Shown one piece after another: positions 20,401-32,200 of a stretch of 64,000 nt of DNA. Position 1 is the stretch's first letter. Each line of letters begins with the position of its first letter. The notes below the pieces were generated by a model that did not search any database, was not told where the DNA came from, and was given only the letters and a program-made list of their open reading frames with translations. The translations under genes were made by a program, and so were the position numbers. Location of the stretch: the NCBI RefSeq assembly GCF_036127095.1, contig NZ_CP108007.1, forward strand, positions 62,001 to 126,000, written 5' to 3'. The DNA is from Streptomyces sp. NBC_00335. Its GTDB lineage: Bacteria > Actinomycetota > Actinomycetes > Streptomycetales > Streptomycetaceae.

Positions 20401-23400
20401 CGTCTCGGGCGCGGGCCTCGCCGGCGCCGAGCACCCGCTGCTCGGCGCGGTGACCCGTCTCCCCGACTCCGGCGGCGTCCTCGCCACCGGTCTGCTGTCC
20501 GTCCGCACCCAGCCCTGGCTCGCCGACCACGCCGTCTCCGGCACGATCCTCGTACCCGGCGCCGCCCTGGTCGAACTGGTCGTACGGGCCGGCGACGAGG
20601 TCGGCGCGAACCTCCTCGACGAACTCGTCATCGAGACCCCGCTCGTCCTGCCCGAGAAGGGCGGCGTCCGCATCCAGGTCGTCGTCGCGGGCGCCGTCGA
20701 CGGACGGCGCGCCGTCAGCCTCTACTCGGCCGCTCAGGACGCCGCACCCGAATTCCCCTGGACCCGCCACGTCACCGGCACCCTCTCCGAGAACACCCCC
20801 GCGGCCCAGGAGTTCGACTTCACCTCCTGGCCCCCGGCCGGCGTGGAGAAGATCGACCTCGACGGCTTCTACGAGGGGCGGGCCGCCGCCGGACTGGAGT
20901 ACGGCCCGGTCTTCCAGGGCGTACGGCACGCCTGGCGGCGCGGCGAGGAGGTCTTCGCCGAGATCGTCCTGCCCGACGGAGGCGAAGCCGAACGCTTCGG
21001 CCTGCACCCCGCCCTGCTCGACGCCGCCCTGCAGTCCAGCACCTTCTGCCCCGGCCAGGAAGCCGACGCCGGGCAGACCAGGCTCCCCTTCGCCTGGAAC
21101 GAGGTCGCCGTACACGCCTCCGGCGCCTCCGCGCTGCGCGTCCGCGCCGTCCCCGCCGGCTCCAACGGGGTCGCACTGGAACTGGCCGACCAGACCGGTG
21201 CGCCGGTCGCCACCATCGGCTCCATGGTGCTGCGCCCCGTCTCCACCGACCAGCTGGGCACGGTCCGCACCCCGCTCCACGACTCCCTCTTCCAGGTGGA
21301 GTGGACCCCGCTGGAGCTGCCCGGAGCCGGCGCCGAAGACCTCACCGGCTTCGTCCTCGCGGACATCTCCGAGCCCGTCGCCGCCGGCCCCGAAGGGGTC
21401 CGCGAGCTGACGGCCCGGGCGCTCGCCGCCCTCCAGGACCGGACCGCCGAGGACGTCCGCCTCGCCGTGCTCACCCGCGACCCCGTCGCGGACGCCGCCG
21501 CCTCCGCCGTCTGGGGCCTGGTGCGCTCCGCGCAGTCCGAGAACCCCGACTCCATCGTCCTCGTCGCCCTCGACGAGGACCCGGCCTCGCGCGCCGTGCT
21601 CGCCGCGGCCCTCGCCACCGGCGAACCACAGCTCGCCCTGCGCGCCGGCCTCGCCACCGTGCCCCGGCTCGCCCGCGCCGGCGGCGGTGGCGTACTGCCC
21701 GTCCCCGCGGACACGGACACCTGGCACCTGGACGTCACCGCCGCCGGCACCCTGGAGAACCTGGCGCTGCTGCACAGCCCCGAGCTGGACGAGCCGCTCG
21801 TCGAGGGCCAGGTCCGCATCGCGGTCCGCGCCGCGGGCCTGAACTTCCGCGACGTCCTCATCGCGCTCGGCATGTACCCGGGCAAGGCCCACTTCGGCGG
21901 GGAAGGCGCCGGCGTGGTCCTGGAGACCGGTCCCGGCGTCACCTCCCTCGCCCCCGGCGACCGCGTGATGGGCCTGCTGCGCGACGGCTTCGGCCCGCAG
22001 GCCCTGGCCGACCACCGCCACCTGGTACGGATCCCGGCCGGCTGGACCTACGAGCAGGCCGCCACCGTCCCGATCGTCTTCACCACCGCCTTCTACGGCC
22101 TGTTCGACCGGGCCGGGCTCAGCGCCGGCGAGAGCGTGCTCGTGCACGCCGCCGCCGGTGGCGTGGGCATGGCCGCCGTCCAGCTCGCCCGCCACTTCGG
22201 TGCCGAGGTCTTCGGCACCGCCAGCCCCGGCAAGTGGGACGCCCTGCGGGCAGGCGGCCTGGACGAGGCGCACCTCGGCAACTCCCGCACCCTGGAGTTC
22301 AAGGAGCGCTTCCTCGCCGCCACCGACGGCCGGGGCGTGGACGTGGTCCTCGACGCACTCGCCCACGAGTTCGTCGACGCCTCCCTCGAACTGCTCCCGC
22401 GCGGCGGCCGGTTCCTGGAGATGGGCAAGACCGACATCCGCGAGCCGCAGGAGGTCGCCGCCGCCCACCCGGGCGTCGCCTACCAGGCGTTCGACCTGGT
22501 CGAGGCGGGACCGGACCGGGTCCAGGAGATCCTCTCCGAACTGGTCGACCTCTTCGAGGCGGGCTCCCTCAAGCCGCTGCCGGTCAAGGTGTGGGACGTC
22601 CGCAAGGCCCCGGAGGCCTTCCGTTTCGTCAGCCAGGCCCGCCACATCGGCAAGGTGGCCCTCACCGTCCCGCGCGCCCTGGACCGTGCGGGGACGGCGC
22701 TGATCACGGGTGGTACGGGGACGCTGGGCCGGCTGGCCGCGCGTCATCTGGTGCGTGTGCACGGGGTGAGGCGGTTGATACTGACGAGCCGTCGTGGTCT
22801 GGCGGCGGAGGGTGCCGTCGAGCTCCGTGAGGAGCTGGTGGCGCTGGGTGCCGAGGTTCGTATCGAGGCGTGTGACGCGGCCGATCGGGACGCGCTGGCC
22901 GCTCTGCTGGCCTCCGTACCGGTCGAGCATCCGCTGACGGCCGTGGTGCACACGGCGGGTGTGCTGGACGACGGGGTGATCTCCGCTCTGAGTCCGGAGC
23001 GGCTGGAGAAGGTGTTCCGTCCCAAGGTGGACGCGGCCTGGAACCTCCACGAGCTCACCCGGGACCTCGACCTCGCCGCCTTCGTCCTCTACTCCTCCGC
23101 CGCGAACGTCTTCGGAAACCCCGGCCAGGGCAACTACGCGGCCGCCAACGGCTTCCTCGACGGCCTCGCCCGCCACCGCCGGGACCTCGGACTCACCGCC
23201 ACCTCGCTGGCCTGGGGCTTCTGGTCCGAGACCAGCACCATGACGGAGAGCCTCGACGGAGCCGCCCTTCAGCGCAACAAGCGCGACGGCATGCTCGGCA
23301 TCACCGCCGAGATCGGCAACGCGCTCTTCGATGCCGCACTGGACTCCGCCGAAGGCGCTCTCGTCCCGGCCCGGCTGGACCTCCCGGCCCTCCGCGCCCG

Positions 23401-26400
23401 GTCCGCCGACGACCCGGTCCCCGTACTCCTGCAGGGCCTGGTCCGCCGGACCCGCCAGGCGGCCAAGGCCGGCGCGGTGCCCGCGGGTTCCCTCGTGCAG
23501 GAGCTCACCGGACTGCCGCTGGAGGAGCAGGAACGCCTCCTGCTGGAACTGGTCCGCGGGCAGGCGGCGACCGTGCTCGGCCACTCCGGCGCGCACACCG
23601 TCGACGGCGAGCGTGCTTTCAAGGACGCCGGCTTCGACTCGCTGACCTCCGTCGAACTGCGCAACAGGCTGTCCGCCGCCTCCGGCGTCCGGCTGTCGGC
23701 GACCGTGGTCTTCGACTACCCGACACCGCTGGCCCTGGCCCGCCACCTCCGTACCGAACTGGGTCTCGGCGACCAGCCGGTGATCACCGCCCAGGAGGTC
23801 ACCACCTCCGCCACCGCCGACGGGGACGACGACCCGATCGTCATCGTGTCCATGGCCTGCCGCTTCCCGGCGGGCGTCACCAGCCCCGAGGGCCTGTGGC
23901 AGTTGGTCGCCGACGGCGTCGACGCCATGGGCGGCTTCCCCGACAACCGCGGCTGGGACCTGGACAACCTCTTCGACCCGGACCCGGAAGCCATCGACAA
24001 GGTGTACGTCGACCGGGGCGCCTTCCTCCACGACGTCGGCGAGTTCGACGCGGGCTTCTTCGGGATCTCGCCGCGCGAGGCCCTCGCGATGGACCCGCAG
24101 CAGCGGCTGCTGCTGGAGACCTCCTGGGAGACCCTGGAGCGCGCCGGCATCGACCCGGCCGAGCTCCGCGGCAGCGACACCGGCGTCTTCACCGGCATCA
24201 TCAGCCACGACTACACCGTCCGGCTGCAGCAGGCCCCCGCAGAACTCCAGGGCCTGCGCCTGACCGGCACCGCGGGCAGCGTGGCCTCCGGCCGCGTCTC
24301 CTACACGCTCGGCCTGGAAGGGCCCTCGCTCAGCATCGACACGGCCTGCTCCTCCTCCCTGGTGGCCCTGCACATGGCCGTCCAGGCCCTGCGGACCGGC
24401 GAATGCACGATGGCCCTGGCCAGCGGCGCGATGGTCATGGCGACCCCGGACACCTACGTGGAGTTCTCCCGCCAGCGCGGGCTGGCCCGTGACGGCAAGG
24501 TCAAGGCCTTCTCGGCCGGTGCCGACGGCACCGCCTGGGCCGAGGGCGTGGGCGTACTCCTGGTGGAGAAGCTGTCGGACGCCCGCCGCAACGGGCACCC
24601 GGTGCTCGCGGTGGTCCGCGGCTCCGCCGTCAACCAGGACGGAGCCTCCAACGGGCTCACGGCCCCGAACGGCCCCGCGCAGCAGCGCGTCATCCAGCAG
24701 GCCCTCGCCAACGGCGGCCTGACCCCGCAGGACGTGGACGCGGTCGAGGCGCACGGCACCGGCACCGCGCTCGGCGACCCGATCGAGGCCCAGGCCATCC
24801 TGGCCACCTACGGTCAGAACCGCGGGGAGCTGGACCCGCTGTGGCTCGGCTCGCTGAAGTCCAACATGGGCCACTCGCAAGGCGCGGCCGGCGTCGCCAG
24901 CATCATCAAGATGGTCATGGCGCTGCAGAACGACCTGCTGCCCAAGACGCTGCACGTGGACGCCCCGACCCCCAAGGTCGACTGGGAGTCGGGTGCGGTG
25001 GAGCTCCTGACCGAGGCGCGCGCCTGGCCGCGCTCGGAGCGTCCGCGTCGCGTCGGCGTCTCCTCCTTCGGGGTCAGCGGCACCAACGCCCACGTGGTCA
25101 TCGAGGAGGCGCCCGCCGAGGCGGCCCCCGAGCCCATGGCCCCGGCCTTCTCGGGTCCGTTGCCGTTCGTGGTGTCGGCGAAGTCGGCGCAGGCGCTGAG
25201 GGCGCAGGCGCACAAGCTCGCCGACCACCTAGAGGCCCGGGACCAGGACGCGGTCCGTGCCGAGGACATCGCGTACTCCCTGGTGACGAGCCGTGCGGCG
25301 CTGGAGCACCGCGCCGTGGTCGTCGCCGCCGGCGCGCAGGACGCGGCAGCGAGCCTGCGGGCGCTGGCCGACGGCGATGACGTCGCCTCCGTCTCGGGCG
25401 GTCGTCTGGCGGTGTTGTTCACGGGTCAGGGTGCGCAGCGGTTGGGTATGGGCCGTGAGTTGTACGGGTCTTTCCCGGTGTTCGCCGAAGCGTTTGATGC
25501 TGTGGTGGCGGAGTTGGACCGGCATCTGGACCGGTCGTTGAAGGGGGTGGTGTTCGAGGCTGCGGACGATGCGGATCTGAATCGGACGGAGTTCACGCAG
25601 CCGGCTCTCTTCGCGGTTGAGGTGGCGTTGTTCCGTCTGGCGGAGTCGTGGGGTGTGCGTCCGGATTTCGTGGCGGGGCATTCGATTGGTGAGCTGGCTG
25701 CCGCGCATGTGGCGGGGGTGTGGTCGCTGGCGGATGCGGCGCGTTTGGTGGCGGCGCGTGGTCGTTTGATGCAGGCGTTGCCTTCGGGTGGCGCGATGAT
25801 CGCGGTCCAGGCGACGGAGGCGGAGGTCCTTCCGCACCTGGTCGATGGTGTCGGTATCGCCGCGATCAACGGTCCGGCCTCCGTGGTCGTGTCCGGTGAG
25901 GCTGACGCGGCCGAGGAGGTCGCCGGCCACTTCACCGGACTGGGTCGTAAGACGAAGCGGCTGGTGGTCAGCCACGCTTTCCATTCGCTGCTGATGGACC
26001 CGATGCTCGCGGAGTTCCGCGAGATCGCCGCGGGCCTGACTTACAACGCGCCTCGCATCCCGGTCGTCTCCACCCTGACGGGCAAGCTCGCCGCCACGGA
26101 GGAACTGCTCTCGCCCGAGTACTGGGTGCGGCACGTCCGCGAGGCCGTCCGCTTCGCCGACGGCATCCACACCCTGCACGAGCAGGGCGTGACCACCTTC
26201 CTCGAAGCCGGACCGGACGGGGTTCTCACGGCCCTCGCCCAGGAGATCCTGGACGGCGCCGACGTCCAGCTCGCCACCCTCCAGCGCCGCGGCCGCTCCG
26301 AGACCGATGCCGCGCTGACCGCCCTCGGCAAGCTCCACACCGCCGGCCGCGCCGTCGACTGGAAGCCGGCCCTCGCCGCGCTGGCCGCCGACGCCCGCCG

Positions 26401-29191
26401 CGTGGAACTGCCGACGTACGCCTTCCAGCACGACTGGTACTGGCCCGAGGTCTGGGGCGGCACGGTCGACGCGGCCTCGCTGGGTCTCGCCGGGGCCGAT
26501 CACGCCCTGGTCGGTGCCTGGGTGCCGCTGCCCGCAACGGGTGGTGTGCTCGGTACCGGTCTGCTGTCGGTCCGTACCCAGCCCTGGCTGGCCGACCACG
26601 TGGTGTCCGGCACGATCCTCGTACCGGGTGCCGCTCTGGTCGAACTGGTCGTCCGGGCCGGTGACGAGGCCGGTACGAGCGTCATCGACGAACTCGTCAT
26701 CGAAGCCCCGCTGGTGCTGCCCGAGAAGGGCGGCGTACGGATCCAGGTCGCGGTGTCGGCCCTCGACGACCTGGGCCGCCGCCCGGTCGCCGTCTACTCG
26801 GCGGCCCAGGACGCGAACCCCGAGGAGCCGTGGATCCGGCACGTCAGCGGCTTCCTGGCCAAGCAGGACGAGGCCCCGGCCTTCGACTTCGGGGTCTGGC
26901 CGCCGGCCGGCGCCGAGGCCGCGGACGTCTCCGACTTCTACGAGCGCCAGCTCGCCGCCGGCTACACCTACGGACCGGCCTTCCAAGGGGTCCAGTCCGT
27001 CTGGACCAAGGGCGACGAGGTCTACGCCGAGGTCGTCCTCCCGGACGGCCAGAAGGCCGACGGCTTCGGCCTGCACCCGGCCCTGCTCGACGCGGCCCTG
27101 CAGACCACCAGCTTCCTCGGCACCGGCGAGACCGAAGAGGGCACGACCCGGCTGCCGTTCGCCTGGAACGAGGTCGCGCTCTACGCCTCCGGCGCCTCCG
27201 CCCTGCGGGTCCGCGCGGCCCGCTCCGGCACCGACGGCCTCACGCTGGAGCTCGCCGACCACACCGGCGCGCCCGTGGCCGCCATCGGCACCCTCGCCAT
27301 GCGGGCGGTGTCCACCCGGCAGCTCGGCGCGGCCGGCGGCCAGAGCCACGAATCGCTGTACCGGACCGACTGGGCCGCGGTGACCCTGCCGCAGACCGGC
27401 CGGACCGCCTTCGAGCTGGTCTCCGAGGCCGCCTGCGTCCGGGCTCTGGCCGAGGCCGTGGCCTCCGGCACCCCGGCTCCGGAGGTGATCCTCCTCGACA
27501 CCAGGACCGTCACCGGGGGGACGGGCGCCGCCCGCTCCCACGCCCTGGCCGCCCGGGTGCTCGCGGTGCTGCAGGCCTGGTCCGCCGAGTCACTGCTCGA
27601 CGGGGCCAAGCTGGTCGTCGCGACCGGCGGAGCCGTCCGCGACGTCACCGACCCGGCCGCCACCGCGGTCTGGGGTCTGGTCCGCTCCGCACAGGCGGAG
27701 AACCCGGACCGCATCGTCCTGGTCGACCTGGACCGGGACTCCGAGAACCTGCTGTCCGCGGCGGTCGCCTCCGGCGAACCGCAGCTGGCACTGCGCCGCG
27801 GCGCGGCCACCGCGCCGCGCCTGGCCCGCGAACCGCGCGCCGAAGACACCGGTTCCGTACTGGACCCGCAGGGCACCGTCCTCGTCACCGGCGGCACCGG
27901 CACGCTCGGTACGCTGCTCGCCCGTCACCTCGTCACGTCCCACCAGGTCAAGCACCTGCTGCTGGTGGGACGCCGAGGCCTCGGAGCGGAAGGTGCCGTC
28001 GAGCTCCGCGAGGAGCTGGCGGCGCTGGGTGCCGAGGTTCGTATCGAGGCGTGTGACGCGGCCGATCGGGACGCGCTGGCCGCTCTGCTGGCCTCCGTAC
28101 CGGTCGAGCATCCGCTGACGGCCGTGGTGCACACGGCCGGTGTCCTGGACGACGGGGTGATCTCCGCGCTGAGTCCGGAGCGGCTGGAGAAGGTGTTCCG
28201 TCCCAAGGTGGACGCGGCCTGGAACCTCCACGAGCTCACCCGGGACCTCGACCTCGCCGCCTTCGTCCTCTACTCCTCGGCGGCCGGCGTCTTCGGAACC
28301 CCCGGCCAGGGCAACTACGCCTCGGCCAACGCCTACCTCGACGGCCTCGCCCAGTACCGCAAGGACACCGGGAAGGCCGCCGTCTCCCTGGCCTGGGGCC
28401 TGTGGGCCGAAGCCACCGGGATGACCGCCCACCTCGACGACGCCGACATCGAACGGGGCCGCCGCGGCGGCATGCTGGGCCTGCCGAACACGGAGGGGCT
28501 CGCCCTCTTCGACGCGGCCCTCCACTCCGGCGAAGCCGCCCTGATGCCGGCCAAGCTCGACCTCGCGGAACTGCGCGCCCAGGCCGCCGGTACGGGCGTC
28601 CAGCCCATCCTGCACGGCCTGGTCCGACCGGCCCGCCGCGCCGCCAAGGCCGCGGTCCCGACCGGCGAGACCCTCGCCCAGCGCCTCGCCGGACGTACGG
28701 AACAGGAGCGGGCACAGCTCCTGCTCGACCTGGTCCGCGTCCAGGTGGCGGCCGTGCTCGGCGTCACCAACCCCGCCACGGTGGACGTGACGCGTGCCTT
28801 CAAGGACGCCGGCTTCGACTCGCTCACCGCGGTCGAGTTCCGCAACCGCCTCACCGAGGCGACCGGCGTACGGCTGCCCGCCACCCTCGTCTTCGACTAC
28901 CCGACGCCCACCGCCCTGGTCCAGCTGCTCCAGGAGCAGCTCACGGTGGAGGAGGCGCCCACCGGCGGCTACTCCGTCCTGGAGGAGCTCGACCGCCTCG
29001 AAAGGGCGATCGCCGCACCCTCCGCGGACCGGGACCTCCAGGCGCAGGTGGCCGGTCGCCTGCAGGCCCTCAGCGCCCAGTGGGAGAGCCTGCACGGCCT
29101 CCCCGCCGGCGAGGACGCCGGACCCGACCTCGACACGGTCACCGACGACGAGATGTTCGCACTCCTCGACAGCGAGCTCGGTCTGTCCTGA
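14423..29191 (+). CDS. Type I polyketide synthase: AHBA loading module plus extension modules 1 and 2
   Basis: 4922-aa synthase starting the chain. Approximate domains (residues): adenylation 1-522 ([30 protein letters not shown]), degenerate KR 763-940 lacking both TGGTG and the S-Y pair, ACP 1023-1093; KS 1112-1540 ([22 protein letters not shown]), AT 1637-1940, DH 2005-2273 ([10 protein letters not shown]), ER 2441-2748 ([10 protein letters not shown]), KR 2756-2940, ACP 3040-3112; KS 3137-3563, AT 3660-3960, DH 4026-4296, KR 4485-4670, ACP 4765-4836; then a C-terminal docking helix. Both ATs carry GHSIG and HAFH, the malonyl signature. KRs have LDD (B-type). Module 1 should reduce the AHBA carbonyl to CH2 and module 2 should make an alkene. 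ATG 14423 has GAAGGG 8 nt upstream; GTG 14414 is possible. Confidence 0.95.
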   Translation: MLRTELIRPLPELLRANADRFGAKAAYRDARRSVSHAELEARTRRLAGHLAGLRLQPGDRAAILHGNSVEFVESYLAITRAAGVGVPLNPRLTESELSYLLEDSGARVVITEPSRIELVARLLQDRPHIRVIVTGDEGIPAGAPAGTVSYDVLAATEPAEPARDDLGLDDVAWMLYTSGTTGKPKGVLSTQRNCLTSVAACYAPIPGMTEQDRVVWPLPLFHSLAHIVCVLTVTAVGATARLVDGFSSDEILDAVKEEKATFLAGVPTMYHYLVQAAKERGFSAPDLRMCLVGGAITTAELRRSFEEVFGAPLLDAYGSTETCGSITINWPTGARVEGSCGLPVPGLGVRLVHPETGADVATGEEGEVWVKGASVMVGYHNQPEATAAAVTDGWFRTGDLARRDEQGYFTVTGRIKELVIRGGENIHPGEVEEVLRGVPGVADVAVAGKAHRVLGEVPVAFLVPGPQGLDLERLFDACREHLAYYKIPEELYEIDRIPRTASGKIMRHVLLERPARLRASGDGRYESLFRTDWLPLPSVSAPQVVPGHWAAAGDIYGSGLTGALEDLGNTVDTHLALGGLAGLADVDGLAGVDALDSLVEGLAEGAAAPDVALLLLGETDESAGPRRADAVEALVGRVARGLDGWLAEERTALVPLVIATCDAVATGPDDDLDGMAHAAVWGLVRSYQAEHPDRFLLTDLGADEELDDPRTAAALCAAFASQEPQSAIRDGVVLRPRLVRASASAAGSRSTGGTSVPDVTGTVLLTGADGLAAESIARHLVEVYDARRVLLVSKGGRNDPAAAALQAELARAGAEIRLEACDVADRKALTKLLAKTAHPLTAVVHTAGREDLGSAQGRHLALQGAVNLHELTKDSTLATFILVPTADGILGTPGHGAAAAAAAGLDAIAGHRHALGLPALSFALGPWDGAAASAPGHAWPTGAGMLSTQETLAMFDAAHTVAQAQLTAVRPDTSALPEGEVPALLADLIDTPRRAAAAPDEDHSQAFKARFEGISEAEQDRLLTELVAAQVRTITGLTSFDTSRSFKELGFTSATAVELRNRLTEESGLRLPVTLAFDHPKPAAVAAYLRKRLFGSAAGEPAVDYPEPTVSDEPIAIVGMGCKLPGGVSSPEELWRLVAEGTDAVTEFPDNRGWDLERLYHPDPANPGTSYTRHGGFLPEVADFDAAFFGISPREAIAMDPQQRLLLETSWETVERAGIDPTSLGGSHIGVFSGVMHHDYASNIQQVPEGTEGYLGIGTAGSVASGRVSYTLGLEGPAVTVDTACSSSLVALHLATQSLRQGECSMALAGGAAVMATPGVFVEFSRQRGLAEDGRAKAFSSGADGTAWAEGVAVVLLERLSDARRNGHPVLAVVRGSAVNQDGASNGLTAPNGPSQERVIRQALANARLTTADVDTVEAHGTGTVLGDPIEAQAILATYGQNRGERDPLWLGSLKSNIGHAQSSAGVAGVIKMVMALQNEEIPKTLHIDEPTPHVEWSAGAVELLTEARGWPRREDRARRAGVSSFGVSGTNAHVVIEEAPAEEPVERATGFSGPLPFVVSAKSAQALRAQAHKLADHLEARDQDAVRAEDIAYSLVATRAALEHRAVVVADGAVEAIAGLRAVAEGSTAGSVASSGRLAVLFTGQGAQRLGMGRELYGSFPVFAEAFDAVVAELDRHLDRSLKGVVFEAADDADLNRTEFTQPALFAVEVALFRLAESWGVRPDFVAGHSIGELAAAHVAGVWSLADAARLVAARGRLMQALPSGGAMIAVQATEAEVLPHLVDGVGIAAINGPSSVVVSGEEAAAEQVAGHFTGLGRKTKRLVVSHAFHSLLMDPMLAEFREIAAGLTYNAPRIPVVSNVTGKVAGTEELLSPEYWVRHVRDAVRFADGISALQEQGVTTFLEAGPDGVLTALAQEILDGADVQLATLQRRGRSETGTALTALGALHTAGVTLDWDSVFAATGARRVELPTYAFQRERFWLEEAAGAGAGDVSGAGLAGAEHPLLGAVTRLPDSGGVLATGLLSVRTQPWLADHAVSGTILVPGAALVELVVRAGDEVGANLLDELVIETPLVLPEKGGVRIQVVVAGAVDGRRAVSLYSAAQDAAPEFPWTRHVTGTLSENTPAAQEFDFTSWPPAGVEKIDLDGFYEGRAAAGLEYGPVFQGVRHAWRRGEEVFAEIVLPDGGEAERFGLHPALLDAALQSSTFCPGQEADAGQTRLPFAWNEVAVHASGASALRVRAVPAGSNGVALELADQTGAPVATIGSMVLRPVSTDQLGTVRTPLHDSLFQVEWTPLELPGAGAEDLTGFVLADISEPVAAGPEGVRELTARALAALQDRTAEDVRLAVLTRDPVADAAASAVWGLVRSAQSENPDSIVLVALDEDPASRAVLAAALATGEPQLALRAGLATVPRLARAGGGGVLPVPADTDTWHLDVTAAGTLENLALLHSPELDEPLVEGQVRIAVRAAGLNFRDVLIALGMYPGKAHFGGEGAGVVLETGPGVTSLAPGDRVMGLLRDGFGPQALADHRHLVRIPAGWTYEQAATVPIVFTTAFYGLFDRAGLSAGESVLVHAAAGGVGMAAVQLARHFGAEVFGTASPGKWDALRAGGLDEAHLGNSRTLEFKERFLAATDGRGVDVVLDALAHEFVDASLELLPRGGRFLEMGKTDIREPQEVAAAHPGVAYQAFDLVEAGPDRVQEILSELVDLFEAGSLKPLPVKVWDVRKAPEAFRFVSQARHIGKVALTVPRALDRAGTALITGGTGTLGRLAARHLVRVHGVRRLILTSRRGLAAEGAVELREELVALGAEVRIEACDAADRDALAALLASVPVEHPLTAVVHTAGVLDDGVISALSPERLEKVFRPKVDAAWNLHELTRDLDLAAFVLYSSAANVFGNPGQGNYAAANGFLDGLARHRRDLGLTATSLAWGFWSETSTMTESLDGAALQRNKRDGMLGITAEIGNALFDAALDSAEGALVPARLDLPALRARSADDPVPVLLQGLVRRTRQAAKAGAVPAGSLVQELTGLPLEEQERLLLELVRGQAATVLGHSGAHTVDGERAFKDAGFDSLTSVELRNRLSAASGVRLSATVVFDYPTPLALARHLRTELGLGDQPVITAQEVTTSATADGDDDPIVIVSMACRFPAGVTSPEGLWQLVADGVDAMGGFPDNRGWDLDNLFDPDPEAIDKVYVDRGAFLHDVGEFDAGFFGISPREALAMDPQQRLLLETSWETLERAGIDPAELRGSDTGVFTGIISHDYTVRLQQAPAELQGLRLTGTAGSVASGRVSYTLGLEGPSLSIDTACSSSLVALHMAVQALRTGECTMALASGAMVMATPDTYVEFSRQRGLARDGKVKAFSAGADGTAWAEGVGVLLVEKLSDARRNGHPVLAVVRGSAVNQDGASNGLTAPNGPAQQRVIQQALANGGLTPQDVDAVEAHGTGTALGDPIEAQAILATYGQNRGELDPLWLGSLKSNMGHSQGAAGVASIIKMVMALQNDLLPKTLHVDAPTPKVDWESGAVELLTEARAWPRSERPRRVGVSSFGVSGTNAHVVIEEAPAEAAPEPMAPAFSGPLPFVVSAKSAQALRAQAHKLADHLEARDQDAVRAEDIAYSLVTSRAALEHRAVVVAAGAQDAAASLRALADGDDVASVSGGRLAVLFTGQGAQRLGMGRELYGSFPVFAEAFDAVVAELDRHLDRSLKGVVFEAADDADLNRTEFTQPALFAVEVALFRLAESWGVRPDFVAGHSIGELAAAHVAGVWSLADAARLVAARGRLMQALPSGGAMIAVQATEAEVLPHLVDGVGIAAINGPASVVVSGEADAAEEVAGHFTGLGRKTKRLVVSHAFHSLLMDPMLAEFREIAAGLTYNAPRIPVVSTLTGKLAATEELLSPEYWVRHVREAVRFADGIHTLHEQGVTTFLEAGPDGVLTALAQEILDGADVQLATLQRRGRSETDAALTALGKLHTAGRAVDWKPALAALAADARRVELPTYAFQHDWYWPEVWGGTVDAASLGLAGADHALVGAWVPLPATGGVLGTGLLSVRTQPWLADHVVSGTILVPGAALVELVVRAGDEAGTSVIDELVIEAPLVLPEKGGVRIQVAVSALDDLGRRPVAVYSAAQDANPEEPWIRHVSGFLAKQDEAPAFDFGVWPPAGAEAADVSDFYERQLAAGYTYGPAFQGVQSVWTKGDEVYAEVVLPDGQKADGFGLHPALLDAALQTTSFLGTGETEEGTTRLPFAWNEVALYASGASALRVRAARSGTDGLTLELADHTGAPVAAIGTLAMRAVSTRQLGAAGGQSHESLYRTDWAAVTLPQTGRTAFELVSEAACVRALAEAVASGTPAPEVILLDTRTVTGGTGAARSHALAARVLAVLQAWSAESLLDGAKLVVATGGAVRDVTDPAATAVWGLVRSAQAENPDRIVLVDLDRDSENLLSAAVASGEPQLALRRGAATAPRLAREPRAEDTGSVLDPQGTVLVTGGTGTLGTLLARHLVTSHQVKHLLLVGRRGLGAEGAVELREELAALGAEVRIEACDAADRDALAALLASVPVEHPLTAVVHTAGVLDDGVISALSPERLEKVFRPKVDAAWNLHELTRDLDLAAFVLYSSAAGVFGTPGQGNYASANAYLDGLAQYRKDTGKAAVSLAWGLWAEATGMTAHLDDADIERGRRGGMLGLPNTEGLALFDAALHSGEAALMPAKLDLAELRAQAAGTGVQPILHGLVRPARRAAKAAVPTGETLAQRLAGRTEQERAQLLLDLVRVQVAAVLGVTNPATVDVTRAFKDAGFDSLTAVEFRNRLTEATGVRLPATLVFDYPTPTALVQLLQEQLTVEEAPTGGYSVLEELDRLERAIAAPSADRDLQAQVAGRLQALSAQWESLHGLPAGEDAGPDLDTVTDDEMFALLDSELGLS
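18494..18880 (+). repeat. KS repeat tract, copy in module 1
   Basis: The stretch from the [14 protein letters not shown] codons to the KSNIGHAQ region is nearly base-identical to 35532-35920 in the module 4 KS, including rare choices such as TCTAAT/TCCAAC-type serine and asparagine codons. It indicates recent duplication or gene conversion. Confidence 0.75.
18941..20090 (+). repeat. Acyltransferase repeat tract, copy 1 (module 1)
   Basis: Long tract from the end of KS through the AT, using TTG, GTT, CGT and TTT codons that are unusual in the surrounding DNA. Nearly identical to 30568-31725 (module 3) and largely to 25147-26035 (module 2). The AT1 and AT3 proteins appear identical from [11 protein letters not shown] to the [14 protein letters not shown] segment. 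Confidence 0.85.
22680..23062 (+). repeat. Ketoreductase repeat tract, copy 1 (module 1)
   Basis: The KR N-terminal half ([19 protein letters not shown] through the LHELT codons) is nearly base-identical to 33430-33812 in module 3. It is shared in part with 27995-28242 in module 2. Codon use (CGT, GGT, TTG) differs from flanking DNA. Confidence 0.8.
25147..26035 (+). repeat. Acyltransferase repeat tract, copy 2 (module 2)
   Basis: Second copy of the low-GC3 AT tract. It diverges from copies 1 and 3 at two patches: the region before the AT (25310-25400) and the [18 protein letters not shown] codons around 25875-25925, as expected of patchy gene conversion. Confidence 0.8.
27995..28242 (+). 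repeat. Ketoreductase repeat tract, copy 2 (module 2)
   Basis: Shorter shared KR segment (GAVELREEL to LHELT codons), nearly identical to the equivalent parts of 22680-23062 and 33430-33812. The [12 protein letters not shown] region upstream of it is not shared. Confidence 0.75.
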
Positions 29192-29232
29192 ACGGACGGC
29201 ACTCCACAGAATTCGAAGGGACAGACAGACAT

Positions 29233-32200
29233 ATGAGCAGCACTGCGAGCACAGGCGGCTCCGTGGGCGCGGCGGCCTCCTCCGGCACCAACGAGGACAA
29301 GCTCCGCGAGTACCTCAAGAAGGCGGTCAACGACCTGCGCAAGGCCAACGGCCGGCTCCGCGAGGTCGAGGCCGAGCGGTCCGAGCCCATCGCCATCGTG
29401 GGCATGGGTTGCAAGCTTCCCGGCGGGGTGTCCTCGCCCGAGGAGCTGTGGCGGCTGGTCGCCGAAGGCACCGACGCCATCACCGAGTTCCCCGAGAACC
29501 GCGGCTGGGACACCGCCGCGCTGCACGACGAGGACCCCGACCACACCGGCACCTCGTACGTCCGGCACGGAGGGTTCCTGCACGACGCCGGCGAGTTCGA
29601 CGCCGCGTTCTTCGGCATCTCGCCCCGCGAGGCCCTCTCCATGAACCCGCAGCAGCGGCTCCTGCTGGAGACCTCCTGGGAGACCTTCGAGCACGCCGGC
29701 ATCGACCCGACCGGCCTGCGGGGGAGCGACATCGGCATCTTCGCCGGCGTCATGCACCACGACTACGCCCCCATGGGCGGGCGGATACCGCCGTCCGTCG
29801 AGGGCATGCTCGGCATCGGCAACTCCGGCAGCGCCACCTCCGGCCGCGTCTCCTACACCCTCGGCCTGGAGGGCCCCGCGGTGACGGTGGAGACGGCTTG
29901 CTCCTCCTCCCTCGTCGCCATTCACCTGGCCACCCAGTCGCTGCGCACCGGCGAGTGCTCGATGGCCCTGGCCGGCGGTGTCGCCGTGATGGCGACCCCC
30001 GACGGGTTCGTGGAGTTCTCCCGGCAGCGCGGACTCGCCAGGGACGGCCGCGCGAAGGCCTTCGCGGCCGGAGCCGACGGCACCAACTGGTCAGAGGGCG
30101 CGGGCCTGCTCCTGCTGGAGCGGCTTTCGGATGCCCGTCGCAACGGGCACCCGGTGCTCGCGGTGGTCCGCGGCTCCGCCGTCAATCAGGACGGAGCCTC
30201 CAACGGCCTGACCGCCCCCAACGGCCCCGCGCAGCAGCGGGTGATCCGCCAGGCCCTCGCCAACGGCCGCCTGACCGCCTCCGACGTGGACGCGGTCGAG
30301 GCGCACGGCACCGGCACCGCGCTCGGCGACCCGATCGAAGCCCAGGCGATCATCGCCACGTACGGCCAGGACCGGCCCGAGGACCAGCCGCTGTGGCTGG
30401 GCTCGCTGAAGTCCAACATCGGGCACGCCCAGTCGGCCGCCGGTGTCGCCGGTGTCATCAAGATGGTCGAGGCCATGCGCCACGGGGTGCTGCCGAAGAC
30501 CCTGCACATCGAGGAACCGACCCCCAAGGTCGACTGGGACGCCGGCGCCGTCGAGCTGCTCACCGAGGCGCGTGGGTGGCCGCGTCGGGAGGATCGTGCG
30601 CGGCGGGCTGGTGTGTCGTCGTTCGGGGTGAGCGGCACCAACGCTCATGTGGTCATCGAGGAGGCTCCTGCCGAGGCGGCCCCCGAGCCCATGACCCCGG
30701 CCGTGGCGGGTCCGTTGCCGTTCGTGGTGTCGGCGAAGTCGGCGCAGGCGCTGAAGGCGCAGGCGGGCAAGCTCGCCGATCACCTTGAGGCCCGGGCTCA
30801 GGATGCGGTCCGGGCCGAGGACATCGCGTATTCGCTGGTGGCGACGCGTGCGGCGCTGGAGCATCGGGCGGTGGTGGTCGCGGACGGTGCTGTCGAGGCG
30901 ATCGCTGGTCTGCGGGCCGTCGCCGAGGGGAACACGGCCGGGTCGGTGGCCTCGTCGGGTCGTCTGGCGGTGTTGTTCACGGGTCAGGGTGCGCAGCGGT
31001 TGGGTATGGGCCGTGAGTTGTACGGGTCTTTCCCGGTGTTTGCCGAAGCTTTTGATGCTGTGGTGGCGGAGTTGGATCGGCATCTGGACCGGTCGTTGAA
31101 GGGGGTGGTGTTCGAGGCTGCGGACGATGCGGATTTGAATCGGACGGAGTTCACGCAGCCGGCTCTCTTCGCGGTTGAGGTGGCGTTGTTCCGTCTGGCG
31201 GAGTCGTGGGGTGTGCGTCCGGATTTCGTGGCGGGGCATTCGATTGGTGAGCTGGCTGCCGCGCATGTGGCGGGGGTGTGGTCGCTGGCGGATGCGGCGC
31301 GTTTGGTGGCGGCGCGTGGTCGTTTGATGCAGGCGTTGCCTTCGGGTGGCGCGATGATCGCGGTCCAGGCGACGGAGGCGGAGGTTCTTCCGCACCTGGT
31401 CGATGGTGTCGGTATCGCCGCGATCAACGGTCCGTCGTCGGTGGTGGTTTCCGGTGAGGAGGCTGCGGCCGAGCAGGTGGCCGGCCACTTCACCGGGCTG
31501 GGTCGTAAGACGAAGCGGCTGGTGGTCAGTCATGCTTTCCATTCGCTGCTGATGGACCCGATGCTGGCGGAGTTCCGCGAGATCGCGGCGGGTCTGACTT
31601 ACAACGCGCCCCGGATTCCTGTGGTCTCCAACGTGACGGGCAAGGTCGCCGGGACCGAGGAGCTGCTGTCTCCGGAGTACTGGGTGCGGCACGTCCGCGA
31701 TGCCGTCCGCTTCGCCGACGGTATCGCCGCCCTCCAAGAGCAGGGCGTCACCACCTTCCTCGAGCTCGGCCCCGGCGGCGTGCTCACCGCCATGGGCGCG
31801 GAATCCGCGGCCGAGGACACCGACCCGGTGTTCGTCCCGTTCCTGCGCACCGGCGTCTCCGAGGCGCGCACCGCCATCGCCGCTCTGGGCCGGCTGTTCG
31901 CCACCGGAACCCCCACCGACCTCGCCGCGCTCGCCGCGGGCGGCCGCCGGGTGGAACTGCCGACGTACGCCTTCCAGCGCGACTGGTACTGGCTGCGCCC
32001 GCTCGACACCGGCGGGGACGCCGTCTCGCTGGGTCTCGCCGGGGCCGATCACGCCCTGGTCGGTGCCTGGGTGCCGCTGCCCGGAACGGGTGGTGTGCTC
32101 GGTACCGGTCTGCTGTCGGTCCGTACCCAGCCCTGGCTGGCCGACCACGTGGTGTCCGGCACGATCCTCGTACCGGGTGCCGCTCTGGTCGAACTGGTCG

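Noticed and set aside
17432..25228. Very long minus-strand open frame (about 2600 codons) opposite the PKS
   Set aside because: It is a mirror of high-GC coding bias. Its translation is rich in low-complexity Gly/Arg/Val/Glu stretches without any domain motif, while the plus strand carries complete PKS domains.
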